From Aotearoamyces nothofagi (lineage: Eukaryota > Ascomycota > Leotiomycetes > Leotiales > Tympanidaceae): a stretch of DNA of 64,000 bases. Numbering within the stretch: position 1 is the stretch's first letter; each line of letters begins with the position of its first letter. The stretch covers positions 125,417-189,416 of the forward strand of contig JADDTR010000027.1 in assembly GCA_015345905.1 (NCBI GenBank). Reading direction: 5' to 3'. Below the pieces are notes generated by a model. The model saw nothing but the letters and a program-made list of their open reading frames with translations. It had not been told where the DNA came from and made no database searches. The position numbers and the translations under genes are program-made. This document shows positions 34,801 to 46,033 of the stretch, piece after piece.

Positions 34801-36817
34801 AGGGTCTATAGAAGGAGAAACTCTTGTGTTTGAGCAAGATTGGTCGAGAGGTAAATGCTGCTGTGAGCTCTGCTAGGGCAAGCAGTGCGTTGAACAATAG
34901 CATGAAAAAAAGTACGCCGCCCCTTTCAAAGACACCCGCAGAAGTCTGCGGCATATTGTAGAACAGAGATCCCACTACTAGCCCTTGAAATACCTAATTT
35001 GAGTCAGAATTAGCTTTACTAGAAGTTGAAAACCCTTTCTATGCTTACCATGCCACCCCATTTTCCATACAATGACTGCTTATCGCCAAGCATGACCAAA
35101 AATTGACGTTGGGTACAAGCGAGTACCTGTTGGTGAAACGATAAGGTGTAATTCTTCTTCTGCGTAGCCCCAGTAGTTGCCGCCTGTCTCTCTCGTATCT
35201 GCCCCTCAATATGTGTCTCAAAATCTGCAATATCGCGCCTGTTCTTTTCAGCAATCTCACTCTTATGATAAGCCGCCTCGAATTGCTCTGCTGATCGGGG
35301 AATTCTGTCCTCCCAGCCCTTCTTGACTCGGCGTTCGTGCTGATCGGTTACCGACGTCAGGAAATCGGCGGTAGTCCATCTGGGAGGGCGTTCGAACCCG
35401 AGACCTTCGAAGTAGGCAGCGGCATCATCTGATGAGCCATAGTAACAGCATCTTCCTTCTTCGATAACGATGACTTTGTCAAATGCCTTATATAAGCTTT
35501 CCCCGGCCTGGTAAAGTGCGACAGCGGTAGATATTTTTGCCATGTTTGTCAAACTGCGGATGCTGTTCACATATTCGAGGGCAGTAGAGGCATCGAGACC
35601 TTTTGTAGAGTTATCCCACATTTGCGTCGAAGCCTTGGTGATCATGGCTTCTGCGATGCTGACCCGCTTGCGTTCACCTCCAGAGACACCTCGAACATTT
35701 TCATCACCGACATAGGTCTTTAGGGTGTGGGATATCCAAAACAGTTGCGTCACAGTCTTGAGGAATTCTTGGACATATTGCTGTCGGGTCTCCCCTTCTA
35801 GTCTGGATTCTTTTCCCGGGGTTCTAGTCTTGAGAGCAAATTCAAGGGTCCTTTGAACACTCAGGGTTGCATAATGGAGATCATCTTCAGGATTGTAGAG
35901 AACTTCACCCCGAAATTCTTTTGCCATAGTCTGAGCAGTGGCACCACCGTAGGTGACCGTTCCATCAATACTTTTGAACCCAGCTCTTTGGTTACCGAGA
36001 ACCTTCAGGAAGGTTGAGCATCCAGATCCCGGACGACCGAGGACTAGAAGCATTTCTCCAGGACGGATAGCGCCAGTGAAGTCATTGATGATTGTTCGAA
36101 CTGGGGGCCCTCTGCCAAGTCTCTTATTCCTCCTAAACAGAGATCCAATCTTCCTGGGCAGACCCAAGAAAATATCACCAACTGTAGGTTGTAGCGCAGC
36201 CCCGAGACCAACACCTTTGACTGTAAGATTCTTGAAAATAACACCGACATGTCTAGTCTTCTCTTCTTCCGAGTTATTCTGTCTTCCTTGGCCAAACATC
36301 CGCGACATCAGACGCTCAATTTCGACTTGTTCTTCATCATACAGTGGATCAGAGGCTGCACTGGCATCTGTTCGGCGTTTTGAAAGTACTTTGAAGAGGT
36401 CTTCTTGGGTAATATGGCCCGTGGATGACCTCTTAGGCATGCCAGGTCTGTGGTGGCTGGATGATTCATGCGTTGCAATTGATGCGAATTGCCTCCTAGG
36501 CCCTTCTTCATCATCTTCTGTATCCTCGTTGCCATCACCGGCTAGTGGAGAGGAAGTGCTCGCTGCGGAATCATGTGCTTTCTCATGCAGGACTGACGCA
36601 GGAATAGTGGCCCCCGTTACGCTATCCTGAGAATCGCCTGGTGGCATGGTGTTCACCTGAGGTGTTTGTTGTGTATAGGATTGGCCTCTAGTCGGCTCTG
36701 CTGGAGTTTCTAGCCAGGCGCCTAGTAATGTCTGGTCAGTGCTATCTCTCTTACTTCTTGTACTCTTGCTTGTGTGGTACCTGGTGCTTTCTCAATGTCA
36801 GGCGTTGAGGACGCCAT
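31816..36817 (-). CDS. PDR-type (ABCG) full-size multidrug ABC transporter
   Basis: Seven exons: 36817-36781, 36721-35049, 34993-33745, 33689-33427, 33369-32856, 32802-32514 and 32464-31816; 1557 aa in NBD-TMD-NBD-TMD order. The start is a 37-nt first exon ([12 protein letters not shown]). NBD1 has Walker [10 protein letters not shown] (Cys for Lys, normal in this family), signature VSGGERKR and [14 protein letters not shown]2 has Walker [10 protein letters not shown], a degenerate signature LNQEQRKR, and LFLDEPTSGLDS split by an intron after DEP. PDR motifs YYLTPFHYF and [10 protein letters not shown] occur in the second TMD, and the extracellular loop before the last helix is Cys-rich. Predicted plasma-membrane efflux of drugs, azoles or plant compounds; the substrate is unknown. 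Confidence 0.96.
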
Positions 36818-38948
36818 GCTGGTACCGTTGCTGTCCAAAGGGATGTGGTTCGGGAGTCAAGGTGAAGGTGAAGGTGAAAGCGAAAGCATTTGACTGAGGT
36901 GAACTTATATCAATTGTGAAAGCTACGTAGGTACTGTACTACAGTAGGTAAGGCAAGGAATGCCTACCGGCCCTTATGGAGCACGGAAAGGATAAGTCCG
37001 ACTGCTCACTCAGCAGATATCGTGATGCTTCCTTTGTGAATACAGAAACGACGAGTCATGGCCAATCTCTGCCGCAAGCGGCATAGAGCTGTCAGCATAT
37101 TTCCCTCCACGATCCAGGCATTCGGGGCCAGCGGAGGCTGCAACAGCCAAACACAAGCAAACACCTCTTGGCTGCCTCTGCCTGCCTCTGCCTGCCTGTG
37201 GCTGTCTACGTCGCACGTATGTCATTGTGATTCATTCCACTAGCCGGTCCAGATTGTCCAATCAGCGCTCTCTCCCCGCGCCTGGCGACGGCAGGGGCAC
37301 CCCGAGATCTCGGGGTTTCGCGCTTCTCGTAAGTCCGGCGCGGCCTTACTTTCATGCCGGCCAGCTCGCACCTGCCCCGGCTTACGCGGTCCAGATTGTT
37401 CAGATTGGCCAGGTGGGCCAGATTGGCCAGATTGGCCCAGATGGCATTACATGTCTGGCCAGACCTTATCTCGCATCTGCATTCCGCCCGCGCCGCTCCG
37501 CGTGTCACTGCGCACGAGGCATCGGCGGACGAGCAGCAGTGTCACGTGCCTGCTGCAGCAGGCCAGGTCCATGTGTACGGCCCATGTGTACGGCCCATGT
37601 GCCAAATGAGTGAGCCATTGCATTATAGTAGAGAAGCTGGGCTCCATATCTGGCTTGTTGCCCATGATCTCGTGCCTGCCGATCTCCTGAAACTCGGGTA
37701 TGCTGCTAAGGCACATCCATCCGTGCTCTGAGTAAGACGCAACTCTTAATCTGATACTGTATTCGAGCAAGTGGGCATATCTGGACGCACGGTCCACCGA
37801 TCAACAAGCCAATAGCCACCTATATTAGTGAGAGCGGCGGCAGTAATAATATGTACAGCCAATCTTATATAACAGCGATGATTGTAGAAAACTCGTCTCC
37901 AAGAGATCCGAAGAATAGTCGCAGGTTGTGCTCGTGAAACAAAAGCTTGGTAGGTAGCAATCTACTAATCGATAAATCAAAAATGAAAAGCTGGGCAACG
38001 AAAGAACGGCGCAAAAAGCAAGGAAGAAAACGAGGGAAAAAATAGCAAAAGAACCACAAGCCTAGTACTTTGTACAGCTTGTGGGAAGAAACTCCTTCAG
38101 AGCAGGACGGTTGGGGGCTACCGACGTGCTACCGAGCTTGTTTACTTTTTCTTAGCCGAGGAAGGTTCAGGTTGGGGCTACCTTACTACTCTACCATCTG
38201 GCCGATGGAATAGTTTGGCTTATCACATTATATAAGGTATCGTGGCTTGCAGGAGTGAAGTGAATATAAGGGAAGCCGAGGCGGGCGGGCGAAGCAACCA
38301 CGCCTCGCTTAAGCACTTGGGAAAGTTGGGGACGACCTTATTTCTCTTTAAAACTCAAAACAGCCTTTAAATTTGAATATCTACTAGTGGAACATGGACT
38401 GGCGCAGTCTTCGTAACTTGATTGATATTAGGTGGAATAAATACACGATACATCAGGTGTCAGGTACCGCATTGTTGTCACTTGCCGTCGACATCGGCAA
38501 CGGCGGCTAAAATAACAGTACACTCAACATAATACGGAGATCCATCATGCAGTACAACAACTTGCGCAACCGCATAAAGGCTTCATGTGCCGTGTATTAA
38601 TGGAATTACCTTTCCCGGGGTGCACTGTGGTGCCAGCGCCCTTGAGTACTGCACTGAAGATTCTCCAGCAGCTTCAAGCAAGCCAGTGGGCAAACTTGGT
38701 CAATGGGAGAAGCGCATTAGATGCTGACCACGGTATGGCCACCCAGCCACTCACTGATCGATCTCTTTCCAGGTACCCAGGCGCTTTCAGCCCTAAGCGA
38801 TAAACAAGTTCCCAGACTTCTTGGTTCGTCTCGAGCTCATCTTATCCCGTCGGCTCTCTTCTATCTGTCGACATCCGACACGACTTGTGAATGCCCATAT
38901 CACAGATCGCTGCGTAAAGCCGGCCTAAGCCTCTGGCGGAGCTATGCC
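36818..38948. repeat. Intergenic region with a small GC-rich tandem-repeat island
   Basis: 2.1 kb between the divergent ABC transporter and P450 genes. 37100-37600 is GC-rich, with CTGCCTCTGC units near 37165-37200, CAGATTGG(CC) units at 37390-37445, and a doubled GTGTACGGCCCAT at 37573-37600. The flanks are AT-rich. No gene is supported. It contains both promoters. Confidence 0.55.
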
Positions 38949-40665
38949 ATGGCGCCGTCTCCTTTCGGCTGGGCTGTTATTCTGCTGGTCGCTTTCGTTT
39001 CCTACATCCAGTTTGTGTCGATTTTCCAGAAGCTCTTTTCAAGCACGCCCATTGCTAGTAATTCTTGGCTCGATATCATCGCCCGAAAACCGATCAGCAA
39101 CGCGCAACTCATCATCAATTCTTATAATACAGTAAGTTGGAATTTGAAGGCCTCTCCAAACTTTATATACTAAGGTCTACAGTACTCCAAGAGCTCTCGT
39201 GTCTTTCGGATAAGGCCCAACGAGTATGTCTTGCCTCCAGCTACGTTTGCAGAAGCGCGCAAACTCCCTTCCTCCATTCTCGACTCGACACCTGCAAACG
39301 AAGAGGTGAATCTGCCATCCCTCGTAAGATTACACATGAAATTACTTAGTTCTGCATATATATAGACTCTTATGCTTGAACCTTTTCTAGGTCACGACCA
39401 TTCGGATAACATAGACTTCGTTCGACAAGATCTTACCCGCTCTATTGGATCTTTCATACCCGCTCTTGTCGATGAGATTAGTCTTAGCTTCAAGCGGAAC
39501 TTTCCACCTCAAGATGCTTTATTCATACAAGAAGATGGCAAGAATTGGAATCCTACATTGATCCACCCTTCTACCTTGGTAGCTGTTGGCTGCATTATCA
39601 GTAGAGTGTTTGTAGGGAGGAAATATAGTACAGACGTTCGATGGACACAAAAAGCTTCAGAATTTTCCAGAGGGGTCATTATTCAAACCTTCGTACTTCG
39701 ATACATTCCCGGGTTTATAATACCCTTTGTTGCCAAGATGGCACCCACCACCAGGCGCATCAACTTCCTCAAGGAGATGATCAGGAGCAATGTGATTGGA
39801 TATATCGACAAGTCAGCCGGAGAACCGAAAGTCTATGAATTAGTCAACGAAATCGAGACGGAGCCCCTAATGTTACCCATGTTAGTCAAATACGTCCAAA
39901 GCAAGCCCGAATACGCTAGTGCAAGTAGCGAAAGGGTTCTTGAGGGAGTCAACCGCAGGTTGCTAGGATTGATCTTTGCATCTATTGATACAACATCCCT
40001 AACATACACTCAGGTTGTATATGACATTATCAGCCATCCAGAATACATTGATGAGATCAAAGGTGAGTTTCAGGAAGTTCTGAGACAAAACGGCGGAAAG
40101 TGGGACGTGAAAGCCCTGGGAGAACTAAAAAAGCTGGACAGTTTTATCAAGGAATCGCAAAGGCTGCATCCTATTGGTACTGTTCTGGCGGCACGAAAAG
40201 TCATTCCAATAGGTGGATTTACATTTAGTTCCTCCCCCGAATTCCCAGATTCGAAATCGATACATGTACCACAAGGCGCGGTGGTTCAGATGCCATTGTT
40301 TGGTATACATCGTGACCCAGAACTTTATCCACAGCCAAATGAATTCCAAGGATTTCGCTTTGCCGAAGATGCAGTTGCGTCAAGTCAGCCAAGCGATAAA
40401 TTTATGAGTTTTGGCCACGGCTAGTTCGCATTATTCAAATATGGAGCTGGGATACGTTAAAGCGTTAGTTTACTGACACGAATAAACAGGTCGGCATGCT
40501 TGTCCTGGGCGTCATCTGGCTTTGACACTGGTGAAGCTAATGGCTATCGAGTTCATAAGTAATTATGAATGGAGAGTGGCTGAGAGACCTAAGGATTGGA
40601 ATTTTAATACTGCCGGTCTTCCAGATATGAGTACCAAGATGACCATCAGACGAAAAGGAGAGTAG
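38949..40665 (+). CDS. Cytochrome P450 monooxygenase
   Basis: Four exons: 38949-39131, 39183-39305 (or to 39323), 39366-40419 and 40490-40665; 511 or 517 aa. An N-terminal membrane anchor is GWAVILLVAFVSYIQFV. The I-helix has FASIDTTS (normally A-G-x-D-T-T), the K-helix has KESQRLHP (ExxR), and the meander has FQGFRF. The heme loop FGHGRHACPGRHLAL is formed only by joining TTTGGCCACG to GTCGGCATGC across a 70-nt intron with a GC donor (GCTAGT) and a tactgac branch site. The uninterrupted reading frame meets TAG just after FGHG, which would look like a truncated P450. The exon 2 donor is ambiguous (GTGAAT or GTAAGA, same phase). The overall type resembles fungal secondary-metabolism or ent-kaurene-oxidase-like P450s; the substrate is unknown. 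Confidence 0.9.
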
Positions 40666-41839
40666 GAACAATGATCTCTCATGGGTTATTGAGGAATTAA
40701 CTATGGCATGATACAAGTACGCAGTAAGCCTATGATGGCATTCGTCAAGGTCTTTTCACACGTTTTCATCACACACACAGACGGTATCATCTCTTCGCCC
40801 GAGTCATTTCCGTTTATTTTTACACCACGTTTTTCACATGCGCATTTAAGTATACGGCGAAAAAGCCGATGCATAATGGTCTGTGACGGGCGATATCTCC
40901 CGTGAAATGTATGGTGGCTGTGAGAACGGATGCGGGGATCTCTCTAGATTGTGCTGATCTTCCATTCAACCCTTGTTAAAGCCGCTAGAAATGAGAAGTT
41001 CCTGTCATCTGGCAAGCCACTTCGCCTGCCCCCTTGCGGCTGTATATCCAAATCCAACGCTATCGCCGGTATCTAAACGGCCACGTGGTTATTCATATAC
41101 GGCGAATGCGGGGAAGACCTCGATAAGAATCGATATTTAAGCATTTAAGGATTTTAAGGATTTTAAAGATTTTAAAGATTGCTGTCGGGAGCCGGAGAGT
41201 TCTCACGGAGTCGTTTTCTGCGGCCGGAAGAACTACGTTCCCGCTGCCCCACTGCGGGGCAAACGGAGGCAGGTGCCAGAATTGGTAAGAGGCGTTGTTG
41301 TCTTTTTCACGAACGGCGCATCTTGAACCCTTTGCCCTTAAAGGCGCGTTTTACAGTTCAATGCAACCATCTCGTGTATCCTCGATTGCCTGTTTTGGCG
41401 CTCACCGCTTGTCAGTAGGTCTTTCTTAGTTTTCTTTTTCATTCCTTGGCTTGAGCACATGCTGTCGTAATATAGCGAGAGTTCTGTCAAAGATGCCGAG
41501 GAAGGTCAGGTAGGTACTCCGCATTTACTGTTGAGCATCTAGAGCAAGCAACTGTTTGAAACTATTATATAGAGCGTGATGAGTACTCGTACGGTAGGTG
41601 ACTCTTCTAAACATGCCACCACGCGAGGCCTGGCCAAGTAGCTACTTAGCGTACCAAATTCCACTCAACGGGTGCTTAATTAAGGCCACTTGACATTTTT
41701 ATAATTTTGTTGGGATTAGATATCACGGAGAGAAGTTATCTCCAGACTGGACTTGAGTAGACATATTTGTTTGCGAGTCCCCGAGGAACTTCTAATATAT
41801 TTCTATATAAGCGTTTTTGTTTCCAAGTCAAGAGTTATC
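40666..41839. other. Intergenic spacer, no gene seen
   Basis: 1.17 kb upstream of the carboxylesterase. It has 10-bp units GATTTTAAAG/GATTTTAAGG at 41148-41178. No supported ORF. Confidence 0.45.
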
Positions 41840-43537
41840 ATGCATCCCATCAGTCTTGTCATCAGTCTTGGCATCAGCTTCCTGCCGCTGGCACTTGCTG
41901 CACCAACAGTTGACAAGAGAAGCGCGACCCCAACAGTTGACCTCTCCTATGCCACAGTAGTTGGCTCTCGCTCCTTGGGTGTCGACTCGTTCAAGGGAAT
42001 TCCATACGCACAACCCCCTGTGGGAGAACTTCGACTGAAGCCACCGCAGTCCATCACATCGAGCTTAGGAACTATTAAAGCGACAGGAGTACCGAGAGCT
42101 TGCCCTCAATTTTATGTCGAGGCAGACACTTCGGCTCTTGGCGATGCCGCCCTTGGAGTGCTTTTGGACACTCCTCTTTTTCAAACTGTAACCGATGCTG
42201 GCGAAGATTGTTTGACTATCAACGTGCAGCGACCGGCAACGGCGACATCATCTTCAAAACTCCCAGTCCTATTTTGGATTTTCGGTGGTGGCTTCGAACT
42301 GGGATCCACGCAGTTCTATGATGGTAGCGAGTTGGTCCTTAAATCTATCACTCAGGGAAAAAGCATTATTTTCGTGGCTGTCAATTATCGGGTCGGGGGG
42401 TTTGGTTTCCTGCCCGGGAAAGAAATTCTTGCAGATGGATCCTCTAATTTGGGACTGCTAGATCAGAGATTGGGTCTTCAGTGGGTGGCTGACAACATCG
42501 AAGCTTTTGGGGGCGATCCCACCAAGGTAACAATCTGGGGGGAATCCGCTGGTGCAATTTCCGTTTTTGACCAAATGGCGCTATATGATGGAGACTACAC
42601 ATATAATGGTAGTCCTCTCTTCAGAGCCGCTATTATGGACAGCGGCAGTATTGCTCCAACCGATGCCGTGGACTGCGCGAAATCAGAAGTTGTGTATAAT
42701 ACCGTGGTCGAAAATGCTGGCTGCTCCGAAGCCAATGACACGCTGGCATGCCTCAGGACCGTTGACTATACAACCTATCTTAACGCCGCCAATTCCGTTC
42801 CAGCACTCCTTTCATATACTTCAGTAGCGTTATCCTATCTTCCACGACCAGACGGTACGGTCTTGACGGCCTCTCCCGAACTCCTTGTCGAGAATGGACT
42901 GTACGCCAAGGTACCCTTTATCATCGGTGACCAGGAAGACGAAGGGACTCTCTTATCACTCTTCCAAACAAACATTACAACTAGTGCCCTCCTAGTCGAG
43001 TACTTAAGTACCGTCTTCTTCAACGACGCAACAACAGCCCAGATCGAAGGCCTAGTCGCAACCTACTCCGATGTTGCATCTGCTGGCTCTCCTTTCCGCA
43101 CCGGCTCCCTCAACAACTTCTACCCAGAATTCAAGCGCCTCGCTGCCATTATCGGCGACCTAACCTTCACACTCACTCGCCGCCTTTTCTTGAATCTCGC
43201 CAACACCGCCAACCCCTCAGTGCCTAGCTGGTCCTACTTGAATTCCTTCAGCTACGGTACCCCTATTCTCGGCACGTTTCACGGCGAAAACATCCTGACT
43301 GATTTTGGCTACACCCTTGGCGTAACTCAAGCGTCGTACCAGGCTTACGTTCTCTCATTCGTGAATACCATGAATCCTAACACGGGCACGTCGATCTTGT
43401 TGCCGAAGTGGCCGCAATGGAGCACGGCCAAAAATCTGTTGTGGTTCGAGACATTGTCGAACTCGATCCTGGCAGATACGTTCAGGAGTACGAGCTATGA
43501 GTATCTTGCGGCGAATAGTGCGGATTTGCATATTTGA
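41840..43537 (+). CDS. Secreted type-B carboxylesterase/lipase (Candida rugosa lipase-like)
   Basis: Single exon, 565 aa. I start at [21 protein letters not shown], which is a clear signal peptide. A Lys-Arg (VDKR) just after it may be a Kex2 site. Family blocks are [30 protein letters not shown], the oxyanion-hole region [11 protein letters not shown], the nucleophile elbow [11 protein letters not shown] and the catalytic His in GTFHGENI. Expected disulfide cysteines are present (CPQF/CLTI and CAKS/CSEA). The length matches fungal CRL-type lipases and sterol esterases. An upstream in-frame extension to 41753 lacks an ATG and is not used. Confidence 0.94.
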   Translation: MHPISLVISLGISFLPLALAAPTVDKRSATPTVDLSYATVVGSRSLGVDSFKGIPYAQPPVGELRLKPPQSITSSLGTIKATGVPRACPQFYVEADTSALGDAALGVLLDTPLFQTVTDAGEDCLTINVQRPATATSSSKLPVLFWIFGGGFELGSTQFYDGSELVLKSITQGKSIIFVAVNYRVGGFGFLPGKEILADGSSNLGLLDQRLGLQWVADNIEAFGGDPTKVTIWGESAGAISVFDQMALYDGDYTYNGSPLFRAAIMDSGSIAPTDAVDCAKSEVVYNTVVENAGCSEANDTLACLRTVDYTTYLNAANSVPALLSYTSVALSYLPRPDGTVLTASPELLVENGLYAKVPFIIGDQEDEGTLLSLFQTNITTSALLVEYLSTVFFNDATTAQIEGLVATYSDVASAGSPFRTGSLNNFYPEFKRLAAIIGDLTFTLTRRLFLNLANTANPSVPSWSYLNSFSYGTPILGTFHGENILTDFGYTLGVTQASYQAYVLSFVNTMNPNTGTSILLPKWPQWSTAKNLLWFETLSNSILADTFRSTSYEYLAANSADLHI

Positions 43538-43899
43538 GCTTGGCGGTGGTGGTGTATTAGGCGACGGGTGGGATTTGGTTGGCTCGGTGGGGCTCTCTTC
43601 GGTATACTCTTATCATAATTATAATAATAACAGTAGGCATAGTCATAGTGGTAGCCATAGTAATAGTCAATAGTTATAATAATTTTGATAATAATAATTC
43701 GCTAGCATTTCAGATATTATTTTTTGACATGCCATGCCAGTCCCTTTTTGTTAACGACAGCGATGACAGTGGACACTCGTTGCTAGAAAACCAGGCCAGT
43801 AGATAGTAATCTTTGACTCTTTGTAGATATGAATAATTAATTTCATCGATCATAAATTCTATCTATCATACATGTATGCACCCTCTAAGCGGCCGGCTC
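43538..43899. other. Convergent spacer with an AT-rich ATAATA/ATAGT tract
   Basis: 3' flanks of the carboxylesterase and kynureninase genes. 43612-43705 is a TAATAATA/CATAGT-rich simple sequence. No gene. Confidence 0.5.
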
Positions 43900-45494
43900 T
43901 CAAGCATCCAAAGCAGCAAGCGCACCCTTGAAGACCCGGACGAACCTCCAAACATCCGTATAAGTATTGTATAACGGCACAGGGGCGACCCTCATGACAT
44001 CGGGCTTTCTCTGATCGACGATGATGCCGGCGTCCTCCAACGTCCTGGCAACCGGGGCCAGCAGTCCGGGGTCCAGGAGCAGACAGAGCTGCGCGCCGCG
44101 CCACTGCGGGTCGCGCGGCGTGACGATGCGGAAGCGGGGGCGGGGGCGGGAGCTGGGGCCGGGGCCCTGCAGGAGCAGGTGCTCGAGGTAGGCGGTCAGG
44201 CCGAGCGACTTCTGCCGCATCGCGGCCATGGATGTCTGCGCGAAGAGGGAGAGCGCGGCGCTGAGCGAGGCGAGGTCGGCGACGGAGGGGTTGGAGACCT
44301 GGAAGCCGCCGGCGCCGGGGAGGGGTTTGAATTCTGGGGATCTTGTTAGCGGGTGGGGTGGGGTTCGGGAAGGGGGGAAGGGGGGACTTGCTGTTGTCCA
44401 TCTTGAATCTGGAGGTCGTGTCGCCACCGTACCAGCCCGTCAGGCGGGGCCTGAAAGACGGGGCGTCGGCTCCGCGGCTGTAATCGACCTTGCCGTGGCG
44501 CTCGTGGACGAAGAGGCCGGCGATGGAGCCGGGGCCGGCGTTGATGTACTTGTACGTGCACCAGGCGGCGAAGTCGACATTCCAGTCGTGCAGCTGCAGC
44601 GGCACGTTCCCGGCTGCGTGGGCGAGGTCCCAGCCGACGACCAGGCCCCTGGACTGGGCGTGCCTGGTGATGGTCTCGATGTCGAGCAGCTGGCCGCTGT
44701 AGTACTGGATGCCGGGGAGGAGGAGGAGGGCCGTCTCGTGGGCGTGGGCGTCGATGACGGAGAGGATCTTTGCCGTCGAGACGATGTACTCGCCGTCTTC
44801 CGGATCGATCAGGATCATGGAGTCTCTGGGATCGAGACCGTGCCACCGGACTTGCGATTCGATTGCGTACTGGCTTCGTTAGAGGCTGGGAAAAGGGTTT
44901 TGTTTCGCTGGGCAGCTTACATGATCACTTGGGAATGCCTTCCACTCTAGGATAATCTTGTGCTTGGTCGGCGTAGGCGTGTAGAAGCTGGCCAACAACA
45001 TGTGCAGATTCGAAGTCAGCGATCCCATGATGGCGATCTCTGAAGCAGATGCGCCGACGATATCCGTCGATTTCGCAGCTGCGTCTTCGGCCATGGACTG
45101 CCACTGGACCAGCGGCGAGTCTTCCAGATCCGTGAAGTGGCCATTGACAGCAATAGACGACCAAGTGTCGAGATGTACCTCGAGATACTTGGCAGTCACC
45201 TTCGGTTGCAGGCCCAAGCTGTTGCCACAGAGGTAGATGGAATCCTCAGATGATAATCCTATATGTCCTGTCAGTCATGCAAGCCCCTGAGAGGTCACGT
45301 GGACGGAAGGACAGACCGGGCTTGGCGAGCTTTCTCGACTTCAGGTTCGCCTTTGAGGGAATGATGAATTGGTCTCGGAAAGTGCGCAGGGGATCTTCAG
45401 AATCGAGAAGCTCTGCATACTCCTGCGTATCTGCTTCGGCTGGGAATTTCGTCTCGACTCCGCGCGGGCGGATAGGTGCTTCGATGGAGCCCAT
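43900..45494 (-). CDS. BNA5: Kynureninase
   Basis: Four exons: 45494-45317, 45258-44921, 44869-44392 and 44333-43900; 475 aa, normal for the family. It is a PLP enzyme that cleaves kynurenine or 3-hydroxykynurenine to (3-hydroxy)anthranilate and alanine. Visible blocks are [26 protein letters not shown], the PLP-Lys region [13 protein letters not shown] and GWYGGD. Exons 3 and 4 join as [21 protein letters not shown]. This needs a GC-AG intron (donor GCAAGT, acceptor CCCCAG). A forced GT donor puts the frame wrong and loses the conserved join. The 3' exon is strongly GC-rich. It is divergent from indoleamine 2,3-dioxygenase, an earlier step of the same pathway. Confidence 0.95.
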
Positions 45495-46033
45495 GGTGAG
45501 AATGTCTGGTAGTGAGGCCGGTGATGGGCGCGGGGAAGTGGTGTGGTAAGACGGAATGGCGTGTGGATAAATAGAAAACAGAACAGGATCCAGTATTCAA
45601 TAATGTGGGAGAATGAATTCCATCATTTCACTTTGTAGAATTGCATTCGCGCGGAGGAGCTGCTGGTGCTCCGTGATATCAAGCGGGCTTCCGTGTCTAG
45701 CCGGCTACAATGAATTGTTGGTGTTCCCCATTACCCATATCGCGCTCCGTCCCGTCCTCCGCTTCCGTGCCCACTCTATTAACATCTCCGCGCGCGTCCC
45801 GCTGACCACATACCGTGCTGATGGCGGGAGAGCAGTGAATGCCCGGGGTTAGATGATGTCTGGAGAGGAGGGAAACGGCGCGTGTGAGATATATTATGTT
45901 CAGCTGGCCGGTGTCGTTGATAACTTTAATTTACTCGTCTTTACACTTCACGCAGCCTCTCGCCACTGTTCTCAGAAAGTCCCATCTTATCACGATTGAT
46001 CCACTGCCGGAAGTCCTTGTCACTCCAAGTACA
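45495..46033. promoter_or_regulatory. Shared promoter region of kynureninase and indoleamine 2,3-dioxygenase
   Basis: 539 bp between divergent starts of two kynurenine-pathway genes, so co-regulation is likely (inference). An in-frame extension of the IDO frame reaches back to 45884 but begins without ATG and reads like leader sequence. No operator is called. Confidence 0.6.

Noticed and set aside
36014-36044. Missing Walker A lysine in NBD1 of the ABC transporter (GRPGSGCST)
   Set aside because: Cys in place of Lys is normal for the first nucleotide-binding domain of PDR-type transporters, so it is not a defect.
40380-40424. P450 looked like a pseudogene truncated before its heme Cys
   Set aside because: A GC-AG intron restores FGHGRHACPGRHLAL and the rest of the C-terminus in frame, so the gene looks intact.
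44228-44950. 240-codon plus-strand open frame over kynureninase
   Set aside because: Antisense shadow of a GC-rich real gene whose minus-strand protein has all the kynureninase motifs.
45884-46033. N-terminal extension of indoleamine 2,3-dioxygenase
   Set aside because: The frame has no ATG at its start and encodes no conserved residues; the ATG at 46034 gives the usual start.
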